Below are positions 53,943 to 64,000 of a stretch of DNA of 64,000 nucleotides, in pieces. The DNA comes from Nannocystis exedens (GTDB lineage: Bacteria; Myxococcota_A; Polyangia; Nannocystales; Nannocystaceae), in the NCBI RefSeq assembly GCF_002343915.1, contig NZ_NETK01000001.1, positions 6,648,001 to 6,712,000 of the forward strand. Reading direction: 5' to 3'. Under the pieces are notes generated by a model, which saw nothing but the letters and a program-made list of their open reading frames with translations, was not told the DNA's origin and made no database searches. The first letter of the stretch is position 1. Every line of letters begins with the position of its first letter. The translations under genes were made by a program, and so were the position numbers.

Positions 53943-55526
53943 GTGGAAGCGCCCGTAGACATCCTGCTGGTCGACGACAATCCGAACAACCTCCTGGCGC
54001 TCGAGGCTTTGCTGTCGGACATCGGCGCCCGCTTCGTCAAGGCGCGCTCCGGCGTCGACGCCCTCAAGTGCCTGCTGGAGCAGGACTTCGCGCTCATCAT
54101 CCTCGACATCCAGATGCCGGACATGGACGGCTTCGAGACGGCCGCCATGATCCGCGGCCGCGAGCGTTCGCGGCGGATCCCGATCATCTTCCTCACGGCG
54201 TTCAACCGCAGCGATACCCAGGTTCACCGCGGTTACGCTCTCGGGGCCGTCGACTTCCTGTTCAAGCCGATCGTGCCCGAGATCTTGCGCTCCAAGGTGG
54301 CGGTGTTCGCCGACCTCTACCGCAAGACCGAGGAGGTCCGCCGTCAGGCCGAGCAGCTGCGGGTCGCCGAGCGACAGGCTCACGAGCGCCGCCTGGCCGT
54401 CGCCGAGCTCGAGGCGCGCGCGCAGGTGCTCGCCGAGGCCGACCGGCGCAAGGACGAATTCATGGCCGTCATGGCGCACGAGTTGCGCAACCCGCTGACG
54501 CCGATCGCCACCGCGCTCGAGACCCTGCGGCGCGCCCAGCCCGGCACCCTCCAGCTCGAGCGCGCCCGCCAGGCCATGGAGCGCCAGGTGCAGCACCTCG
54601 TCCGCCTCGTCGACGGCCTGCTCGACGCCTCGCGCTACACCGCCGGCACCATCGAGCTGCACCACCAGACCATCGACGTCGCGGCCGTCGTCCAGCAGGC
54701 CGCGCAGATGAGCCAACCGCTGTTCAGCGCCCGCCAGCACCGCCTCGAGGTGCAGCTGCCCGAGGGCCGGCTCGAGCTGGTCGCCGACCCCGACCGCGTC
54801 GCCCAGATGCTGGTCAACCTGCTCAACAACGCCGCCCGCTGCACCGACCCCGGCGGCACGATCACCCTCTCGGTCGCCCGCGACGGCGACGAGCTCGAGT
54901 TCCGCGTCCGCGATCCGGGCCGCGGGATCCGCCCCGAAGTGCTGCCGCGGATCTTCGAGCTCTTCGTCCACAACGACCGCGCCCGCGACCGCGCCGAGGG
55001 CGGCTTCGCCGTCGGCCTGGCGATGGTCAAGCGCCTCGCCGAGCTCCACGGCGGCAGCGTGGCCGCACACAGCCGCGGCGAAGGGCAGGGGGCCGAGTTC
55101 GTGGTCCGCCTGCCGGTCAACGCCGGCGCCCCGGCCCCCGTCGCCGCGCCGCGGGAGGTCGCCGCGCCCGACCTCTCGCGGCACATCCTCATCGTCGACG
55201 ACAACCCCGACATCCGGGCCACGCTCGCCGACCAGCTCGAGCTGCTCGGGCACCGGGTCGAGGTCGCCGAGAGCGGGCACGAGGGCCTCGAGCGGATCCG
55301 CTCCGCCCACCCCGAGCTCGCGCTGATCGACATCAGCCTGCCCGGCCTCGACGGCTATCGCGTCGCGCAGATCCTCCAGTCCGAGCCCGACCTGCGCACG
55401 CGCCTCGTCGCCATGACCGGCTACGGTCAGCCCGAGGACCGCCGGCGCTCGCTCGAGGCCGGCTTCATGGCCCACCTCGTCAAGCCGATCGACCTCGACG
55501 ATCTGTTCCGACTGCTCGCCACGTAG
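53943..55526 (+). CDS. Hybrid histidine kinase, REC-HK-REC
   Basis: 527 residues from GTG 53943; AGGAGGGG lies upstream. The N-terminal receiver has VDILLVDDNPNNLLALEALL, the phospho-Asp in ALIILDIQMPDMDG and Lys in FLFKPI. A coiled-coil linker leads to HisKA with EFMAVMAHELRNPLTP, N-box LVNLLNNAARC, G1 DPGRGI and a G2 region GFAVGLAMVKR. The C-terminal receiver has ILIVDDNPD, ALIDISLPGLDG and HLVKPI. It has no membrane helix and is cytoplasmic. It is first gene of an operon with the multi-receiver kinase (11-base gap) and CheR. The G2 box reads FAVGLAM rather than GxGLGL. Confidence 0.93.
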   Translation: MEAPVDILLVDDNPNNLLALEALLSDIGARFVKARSGVDALKCLLEQDFALIILDIQMPDMDGFETAAMIRGRERSRRIPIIFLTAFNRSDTQVHRGYALGAVDFLFKPIVPEILRSKVAVFADLYRKTEEVRRQAEQLRVAERQAHERRLAVAELEARAQVLAEADRRKDEFMAVMAHELRNPLTPIATALETLRRAQPGTLQLERARQAMERQVQHLVRLVDGLLDASRYTAGTIELHHQTIDVAAVVQQAAQMSQPLFSARQHRLEVQLPEGRLELVADPDRVAQMLVNLLNNAARCTDPGGTITLSVARDGDELEFRVRDPGRGIRPEVLPRIFELFVHNDRARDRAEGGFAVGLAMVKRLAELHGGSVAAHSRGEGQGAEFVVRLPVNAGAPAPVAAPREVAAPDLSRHILIVDDNPDIRATLADQLELLGHRVEVAESGHEGLERIRSAHPELALIDISLPGLDGYRVAQILQSEPDLRTRLVAMTGYGQPEDRRRSLEAGFMAHLVKPIDLDDLFRLLAT

Positions 55527-55537
55527 AGTCCGCTGTC

Positions 55538-58727
<3,190 letters not shown>

Positions 58728-58735
<8 letters not shown>

Positions 58736-59597
58736 AGCGCCGAAGCGGCTGCTCTCGGTCGCGGCCCTCCGGCCCCCGTCCGAGCTCGAACAGCTCGAGC
58801 TCGACCTGCTGCTCGAGGCGATCCACCGCCGCTACGGCCTCGACTTCCGCGGCTACGCCCCCGCCTCGCTGCGCCGCCGGATCTGGAACCAGATCCGGGC
58901 CGAGGGGCTCGCCACCGTCACCGCCTTGCAGGAGCGCGTGCTCCACGACGTCACCTGCATGGAGCGACTGCGGCTGGCGCTGTCGGTGCGGGTCACGGCG
59001 ATGTTCCGCGACCCGAGCTTTTACCGGGCGCTGCGCGAGCAGGTGGTGCCGCGCCTGCGCGAGCGGCCGCAGCTGCGGATCTGGCACGCCGGCTGCTCGA
59101 CGGGCGAGGAGGCCTACAGCATGGCGATCCTGCTCGAGGAGGAGGGCCTGTACGAGCGCGCGCGGCTGCACGCGACCGACGTCAACGAGACGCTGGTGCG
59201 CACCGCCCGGGCCGGCATCTTCCCGATCGAGGTGATGCAGGAGTACACCGCCAATTACCTGCACTCGGGCGCCTGCGGCGACTTCTCGCATTATTACACC
59301 GCCCGCTACGACCGCGCGATCGTCAAGCAGTCGCTGCGGCGCAACATCGTGTTCGGCCGCCACGACCTCGCCAGCGACCCCTCACCCGGGCGCTACGACC
59401 TGATCGTGTGCCGCAACGTGCTGATCTACTTCGGCGCCGAGCTGCTCGCGCGGGTCCACCGGCTGCTCCACGCCAGCCTCGGCGACGGCGGCCTGCTGGC
59501 GCTCGGGCGCAAGGAGTCGCTGATCGGCACCCCGCACGAGCACGACTACGAGCCGCTCGACGCCCGCGAGCGGCTCTTCCTCCGCCGCGCCGCCTGA
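58728..59597 (+). CDS. CheR-type protein methyltransferase
   Basis: 289 residues from ATG 58728, starting inside the stop region of the preceding gene (ATGGCTGA overlap). CheR N-domain ELEQLELDLLLEAIHRRYGLDFRGYAPASLRRRI, then LSVRVTAMFRDPSFYRALRE, SAM motif IWHAGCSTGEEAYSMAIL, ATDVNETLV and DLIVCRNVLIYF. CheR enzymes methylate Glu residues of chemoreceptors using SAM. No receptor, CheA, CheW or CheB is in the window. Orphan cheR genes beside hybrid kinases are known in other bacteria and may feed non-chemotaxis signalling (inference). Confidence 0.94.
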
Positions 59598-59620
59598 GGC
59601 CCGGGCGTGGCATTCCGCCG

Positions 59621-59637
59621 CGTCGCAGGAAGCGACG
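59621..59637 (+). terminator. Short hairpin, weak terminator candidate
   Basis: CGTCGC-AGGAA-GCGACG, a perfect 6-bp stem followed by TTC, 23 bases after the cheR stop at the end of the signalling operon. Confidence 0.4.
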
Positions 59638-59711
59638 TTCGCCGCTGGCACGATGGAAAAAAATCGCCGGGCGGCTTCGACAGTCGCGAGGACTCGGGCT
59701 ATCCTGCCGGC

Positions 59712-62051
59712 ATGGTGCGTATAGGTTGGATGGTATTCTGTGCAGTCGCGTTCACGGCCTGTGACCCGCCGGAGATGGTCAGCGAGCGCGGCGACTTTCG
59801 CCTGGTGGTCGACGGCCTGAGCACCGCCCGCGACCTCTTCACCGGCAGCTACTGGGACCCTCCCTACCCGGTGCTCGCGGGCACGCGGATCTGTCCCGAG
59901 CTGCGCTGCCAGGCCTGCCCCGAAGAGGGGGCCTGCGACGACGCGGCCGTCCACGCCAGCGGCCCGGTCGCGGTCGACGAGGACGGCTGTTTCGTCGTCG
60001 AGTCGCCCGGCGAGGTGGTGTGGACGGTCGACCCGAGCTGCGGCGCCCCGGGCCAGCAGCCCGACCGCGTCCGGATGCGCGTCGTCGGCCCCGACGCCGT
60101 CGAGGCCCGCGTCACCTCCACCCTCGACGCGATGGTCGTGCGCCATGCGATGCGCGACAACCCGGTCGTCACCGCTTTCGGCGCCGACTGGCTCGCTCTG
60201 TTGCCCCGCGAGTTCAAGGTCGTGGCCGGCGAGCAGGTCGCGATCGGCGTCGGCCTGTTCGAGCCCGGCACGAACCTCATCGTCGCGCGTCAATCCGAGC
60301 CCGAGGCCGCCGTCACCTGGACGACCACGCGCGGGCGAGCGCCGATCACCTACCCCAGCCAGCAGCTCGAGCTCGTCACCTTCGCGGGCACCGAGTCCGA
60401 GGCGAGCTTCGAATTCGCCGGCCACCGCTGGCCGCTCGCGCGCGTGACGGGCGTGCCCGCCGACGCGGCGACCTCGCTCGAGCTGGCCGGCGCCTTCTAC
60501 TTCATGGAGGACGCCGACGCGCCGCTGATCGGCCGCACCTCGGTGCCGTTCGCGGCCCGGGCGGTCGCGCGCGACGACGCCGGCGACCTCGTGGTCGGGC
60601 TGCCGGTCACGTGGTCGGCCGAGGTCGGCAACATGGCCTATTGGCCCGAGATGGCGTCGCCGGAGCAGCTCATCCTGTCCGACGACTGCGTCGCCCCCGA
60701 GGACCGCGACGGCCCGCGCGAGCTGGTGTTGCGCGCGCGTCACGGCGACCTGTCGGCGAGCCTCGAGTTCACGTGGGCTGGCACCCGCGAGCCGGCCCCG
60801 TTCAACTTCGTCGAGCCCGACTCGAGCTGGGAGCCGCCCGACACCTGCCTGGCCCCGGCGGGCTGCGGCTGCCGCAGCGGCGAGCCCGGCGGCGCGGCGC
60901 TGCTGCTCGGGCTGCTGCTGCTCGGGCGTCGGCGACGAAAATCACATGTTCGAACGGGCATGCTCGCCGGGACATGTCTCTTGGCGCTGCCGGCCGGCGG
61001 CTGCGGCGGCGCGCCGAGCGTGCGCGCGGCCGAGGCGATCCCGCTCGGCGACGTGCCGCTGCAGCGGCTGGCGGACCTGTCGGTCGAACAGGGCGGACAC
61101 AGCGTCGCCGTCGGCGACCGCACCGTGTGGGCGTTCCGCACCGCGACCCGCGTGAGGCCGTACGAGACGACCACGGCGGCCGCCGTGACCGCCGACTTCG
61201 ACGCGCGCGACGGCCTCCACCCGTTCACCGCCTTCGTGACCGCGGACGAGGACGACGACGACGCCCTGCTGCCGTACGTCGGCAGGGAGGGCAGCTACCG
61301 GCACGATCACGGCGGCGACTGCACGCCCGACGAAGATTGCCCCAAGGTGTCCCTTTGGCCAGGTCCGATGGTCCACGACCCCGAGCGGCAGCGCGTGCTG
61401 ATCTTCTACCGCAAGGTCATCCAGCTCCCGGACAACGCCGAGAACCAGCACGTCGGCAGCTCGATCGCCGTGTGGCGCGACGACCTCGGCGGCCGTCCGA
61501 TCCGGCCCGAGGTCGCCGAGGGCAGCGCCGAGACGACGCTGCTGTTCGGCCCCGAGGGTCCGCGGATCTCCGCCGCGCTCGTCGAGGACGAGCACGTGTT
61601 CGCGTTCGCCTGCGGCGGCCGCGGGAGCGCCTGCACGCTGCTGCGCGCCCCGCTGGCGCACGCGCTCGAGCGCGACGCCTGGCGCTTCTACGCCGACGGC
61701 GGGTGGTCGCCGTCGCCGCGCCGCCCCGACGAGCTGTTCGAGGGCGCCGGAGCGATGAGCGTCCACTTCAGCGCGCACGCCGGCGCCTACGTGGCGGTCT
61801 ACGCCGACCGCGAGGAGCCGGCGGTGGTGCTGCGCACGGCGTCGCAGCTCGAAGGTCCCTGGTCCGACGCGGCCGAGCTGGTGCGGCCGCGCGACCCGCA
61901 GCGGGCGCTGATGGTCCGCGACGCCCTGCTGCACCCCGAGCTCGCGCGCGACGGCGGCGCCGTCGACTACCTCACCTTCTACGAGGCCTATCCCTCGGAG
62001 AACGGGCCCGAGGGGGGCACGCTGCAGCTCGTCGAGATCCACTGGGAGTGA
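59712..62051 (+). CDS. Fused double protein: MYXO-CTERM lipoprotein plus second lipoprotein
   Basis: 779 residues from ATG 59712, one unbroken frame. Part one (to ~residue 411): lipobox VAFTAC, a beta-rich body (WTVDPSCGAPGQQPDRV, FKVVAGEQVAIGVGLF) and a MYXO-CTERM-like end (CLAPAGCGCRSGE, then GGAALLLGLLLLGRRRRK). Instead of a stop, the frame passes through a three-unit 14-bp array (SHVRTGMLAGTC) into part two, which opens like a lipoprotein signal (MLAGTCLLALPAGGC, from ATG 60960) and then reads GHSVAVGDRTVWAFRTATRV, a possible DUF4185/beta-propeller-like exported domain. MYXO-CTERM tails normally end proteins, so this looks like two genes fused through the array, or two genes with an indel. 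A second product may initiate at 60960. Confidence 0.75.
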   Translation: MVRIGWMVFCAVAFTACDPPEMVSERGDFRLVVDGLSTARDLFTGSYWDPPYPVLAGTRICPELRCQACPEEGACDDAAVHASGPVAVDEDGCFVVESPGEVVWTVDPSCGAPGQQPDRVRMRVVGPDAVEARVTSTLDAMVVRHAMRDNPVVTAFGADWLALLPREFKVVAGEQVAIGVGLFEPGTNLIVARQSEPEAAVTWTTTRGRAPITYPSQQLELVTFAGTESEASFEFAGHRWPLARVTGVPADAATSLELAGAFYFMEDADAPLIGRTSVPFAARAVARDDAGDLVVGLPVTWSAEVGNMAYWPEMASPEQLILSDDCVAPEDRDGPRELVLRARHGDLSASLEFTWAGTREPAPFNFVEPDSSWEPPDTCLAPAGCGCRSGEPGGAALLLGLLLLGRRRRKSHVRTGMLAGTCLLALPAGGCGGAPSVRAAEAIPLGDVPLQRLADLSVEQGGHSVAVGDRTVWAFRTATRVRPYETTTAAAVTADFDARDGLHPFTAFVTADEDDDDALLPYVGREGSYRHDHGGDCTPDEDCPKVSLWPGPMVHDPERQRVLIFYRKVIQLPDNAENQHVGSSIAVWRDDLGGRPIRPEVAEGSAETTLLFGPEGPRISAALVEDEHVFAFACGGRGSACTLLRAPLAHALERDAWRFYADGGWSPSPRRPDELFEGAGAMSVHFSAHAGAYVAVYADREEPAVVLRTASQLEGPWSDAAELVRPRDPQRALMVRDALLHPELARDGGAVDYLTFYEAYPSENGPEGGTLQLVEIHWE
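60942..60980. repeat. 14-bp phased CATG array at gene-fusion junction, 3 units
   Basis: Cores at 60946, 60960 and 60974 (CATGTTC-GAAC-GGGCATG, then CATGCTC-GCCG-GGACATG). It replaces the expected stop of the upstream MYXO-CTERM protein and supplies the apparent start codon of the downstream lipoprotein. Confidence 0.88.
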
Positions 62052-62067
62052 GCGGCCGAACGCCGGC

Positions 62068-62211
62068 TCACAGCCCGTGTTCCCACACGCGGGGGTCGCC
62101 CTCGCGGCGGCGGCGGGCCTGGATCACGAGGGTGCGGATCAGCAGCACGAAGAACGCGGCCAGCACCAGCCACAGGAGCCCGAAGGCGACGAGCGCGTAG
62201 ATGTTGCCCAC
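62068..62211 (-). CDS. 47-residue single-pass membrane protein
   Basis: Read on the minus strand from GTG 62211 to TGA at 62068: VGNIYALVAFGLLWLVLAAF, then FVLLIRTLVIQARRRREG, then DPRVWEHGL. One membrane helix (residues ~4-24) is followed by a basic cytoplasmic tail. The size and layout recall CcmD-like or other small accessory membrane proteins, but no family is certain. The start has only a weak upstream GAAG. Amino-acid composition (hydrophobic block, then RRRR) is unlike the neighbouring shadow frames, which supports coding. It is convergent with the fused lipoprotein gene, 16 bases apart, the one convergent gap without a 14-bp array. Confidence 0.7.
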   Translation of the reverse strand: MGNIYALVAFGLLWLVLAAFFVLLIRTLVIQARRRREGDPRVWEHGL

Positions 62212-62292
62212 GGGCTGCTTCTACCACGTCCCGGCGGACGCGGCGCGCGCCCCGGTTGCAGGGGCTCCGGCGCGCGATTACCCTCGCCCGCC

Positions 62293-64000
62293 ATGCACAC
62301 TGGCTCGCTCGTCGCCGCGGTCGCCCGCGCCTTGCACCCGGTCCTCCCCGCCGCCGCCGGCCTCACCGAGGACGAGGTCGCCGCCAGCCTCGCGGCCCCG
62401 CCGGACCCGGCGCTCGGCGACTTCGCGTTCCCGTGCTTCAAGCTGGCCAAGGCCCTGCGCAAGGGCCCGCCGCAGATCGCCGCCGAGATCGCCGCCGGCC
62501 TCGCCGAACCGGCGGGCCTGTTCTCGCGGGCCGTCGCGACCGGCCCGTACGTCAACCTCACCCTCGACCTCGGCCGCGCCGCCGCGCTGGTGCTGCCGCG
62601 CCTGGCCCGCGGCGAGCCGGTCTCGCGCCCGGCCACGGGCGTGCGCGTGATGGTCGAGTTCTCGCAGCCCAACACGCACAAGGCGTTCCACGTCGGCCAC
62701 ATGCGCAACCTGTGCCTCGGCGACTCGCTGGTCCGCCTGCTGCGCGTAGCCGGCGACGAGGTCGTGGCCGCCAACTACCTCGGCGACGTCGGGGCGCACA
62801 TCGCCAAGTGCCTGTGGTGGTACCTCGACCGCCTGCAGGATCGCACCCCGCCGGCCGACCGCCGCGGCGAGTGGCTGGGCGAGCTGTACGCGGCCGCCAG
62901 CAACCAGCTCGACGCGTGGGAGGACCAGGCGCAGGCCGGCGACGCGGCGGCGGCGGCCGAGCTGCAGCAGGCCAAGGCGCGCACGTCGGAGATCCTGCAC
63001 CGCCTCGAGGCGCGCGAGCCGGAGATCATGGCGGTGTGGCAGGAGACCCGCGAGTGGTCGCTCGAGGAGTTCGCCGAGATCTACAAGTGGTGCGACGTCG
63101 GCTTCGACCGCGTGTTCTACGAGAGCGAGGTCGACGAGCCCGGCCTCAAGCTGGTCGCCGAGTTCCTCGACAAGGGCGTGTTCGTCGTCTCCAACGGCGC
63201 CGTCGGGGTCGTCAACGACGAGGTCAAGCACATGCCGTTCTTCATGCTGCGCAAGCAGGACGGCACCAGCCTGTACTCGACCAAGGACCTCGCGCTCGCC
63301 CGCCTCAAGTTCGAGGAGTACCGCATCGACCGCTCGATCTACGTCGTCGACGTGCGCCAGAGCGACCACTTCCGCCACGTCTTCCTCACCCTCAAGAAGA
63401 TGGGCTTTCATCAGGCCGAGCGCTGCCAGCACGTGCCCTACGAGATGGTCGAGCTGCCCGACGGGCCGATGGCCGGGCGCAAGGGCAACGTGGTGCTGTT
63501 CCGCAGCCTGCGCCAGCAGATGACGTCGCACCTGCGCAAGACTTGGTTCCAGCAGTTCGAAGGTCAGTGGTCGCCGGAGGAGATCGACGCGGCCGAGCGC
63601 ACCGTGGCGCTCGGCGCGATCAAGTACGGGATGCTGAACCGCGACGTGAACCAGAAGATCGTGTTCGACCTCGCGGCCTGGCTCAACCTCGACGGCAACA
63701 CCGGCCCGTACCTGCAGTACACCGGCGCCCGCGCCGGCTCGATCCTCCGCGAGTGCGGCGAGGTCGGCAAGGCTCTCGACCCCACGCTGCTCGAGAGCGA
63801 CGCCGCCGTGCAGGCGGTCACCGCCACCCTCCAGGAGCCGCAGGAGCGCGAGCTGCTGCTCGCCCTCGACCGCCTGCCGCAGACCCTGCTCGCCGCCGCC
63901 GAGCAGCTGCGGCCCTCGATCGTCTGCACCTACGCGTTCGAGCTGTGCCGCACCTTCAACCGCTTCTACAACGCCGACAACTGCCGCGTGAAGCCGAGCG
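62293..64000 (+). CDS. argS: Arginyl-tRNA synthetase, 3' end cut by window
   Basis: 569 codons from ATG 62293 to the window edge. N-terminal ArgRS-specific domain (LGDFAFPCFKLAKALRKGPPQIA, GPYVNLTLD), then the class I signature VEFSQPNTHKAFHVGHMRN (HVGH for HIGH), GDVGAHIAKCLWWY, and FMLRKQDGTSLYSTKDLALA. The second class I motif region reads PMAGRKGNVVLFRSL, where some bacterial ArgRSs have KMSSRKGNV, so the KMS part is altered, as in many ArgRSs. The anticodon-binding domain begins near the cut. It attaches arginine to tRNA-Arg in the cytoplasm and is an essential housekeeping gene. Confidence 0.96.
   Translation, partial: MHTGSLVAAVARALHPVLPAAAGLTEDEVAASLAAPPDPALGDFAFPCFKLAKALRKGPPQIAAEIAAGLAEPAGLFSRAVATGPYVNLTLDLGRAAALVLPRLARGEPVSRPATGVRVMVEFSQPNTHKAFHVGHMRNLCLGDSLVRLLRVAGDEVVAANYLGDVGAHIAKCLWWYLDRLQDRTPPADRRGEWLGELYAAASNQLDAWEDQAQAGDAAAAAELQQAKARTSEILHRLEAREPEIMAVWQETREWSLEEFAEIYKWCDVGFDRVFYESEVDEPGLKLVAEFLDKGVFVVSNGAVGVVNDEVKHMPFFMLRKQDGTSLYSTKDLALARLKFEEYRIDRSIYVVDVRQSDHFRHVFLTLKKMGFHQAERCQHVPYEMVELPDGPMAGRKGNVVLFRSLRQQMTSHLRKTWFQQFEGQWSPEEIDAAERTVALGAIKYGMLNRDVNQKIVFDLAAWLNLDGNTGPYLQYTGARAGSILRECGEVGKALDPTLLESDAAVQAVTATLQEPQERELLLALDRLPQTLLAAAEQLRPSIVCTYAFELCRTFNRFYNADNCRVKPS

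Overview
The window is very GC-rich bacterial chromosome and reads as a myxobacterium, most likely of the Nannocystis/Plesiocystis/Enhygromyxa branch. The basis is inferential: a Ser/Thr kinase fused to TPRs, many lipoproteins whose lipobox is followed by a Thr/Ser/Asp-rich linker, a MYXO-CTERM-like tail, DUF4215-like and IgGFc-binding-like surface proteins, and multi-receiver hybrid kinases. No rRNA, tRNA, CRISPR array, transposase or phage gene was found.

Layout. 1-344 is the 5' end of a membrane protein on the minus strand. 908-10904 (minus) is a giant repetitive protein whose frame is broken twice at G-tracts. 11.2-11.8 kb is a 63-bp minisatellite. 12.0-17.9 kb (plus) holds an ABA4-like membrane protein, a hydrolase lipoprotein and a kinase-TPR protein. 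18.0-21.6 kb (minus) holds a GT87-like enzyme and a sensor kinase. 21.6-28.0 kb (minus) is a cusCBA-type copper/silver efflux operon. 28.8-33.8 kb holds exported Cys-rich proteins, a VWA lipoprotein with a G-tract frameshift, and a ferritin-like lipoprotein. 33.9-37.2 kb (plus) has a lycopene cyclase, a small lipoprotein and a Rieske protein. 37.6-41.2 kb is a serine hydrolase facing an IgGFc-binding-like lipoprotein. 41.5-47.6 kb (plus) has a degenerate SDR, two coupled ferritin-like proteins, a divergent PurA homologue and a Pro-rich lipoprotein. 47.8-53.7 kb has PPK2, CapA (minus), an NlpC/P60 lipoprotein coupled to a zincin, and a BASS transporter. 53.9-59.6 kb is a signalling operon (REC-HK-REC, GAF-HK-REC3, CheR). 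59.7-64.0 kb is a fused double lipoprotein, a 47-residue membrane protein on the minus strand, and the start of argS.

The most unusual signal is a dispersed short palindrome, consensus GGACATGTCC or GGACAGGTCC, that recurs at an exact 14-bp spacing (10-bp palindrome plus 4-bp spacer). I placed it by hand at about 45 places, as pairs or as phased arrays of up to six. Four of the five convergent gene gaps contain such an array. Further copies lie inside coding sequences, mostly in linker-like stretches and in different reading frames, so the conservation is at DNA or RNA level. One array sits exactly where a MYXO-CTERM protein runs in frame into a second lipoprotein. I know of no named element that matches.

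Three apparent single-G losses in G-tracts (two in the giant gene, one in the VWA lipoprotein) are either sequencing errors or slippage sites.
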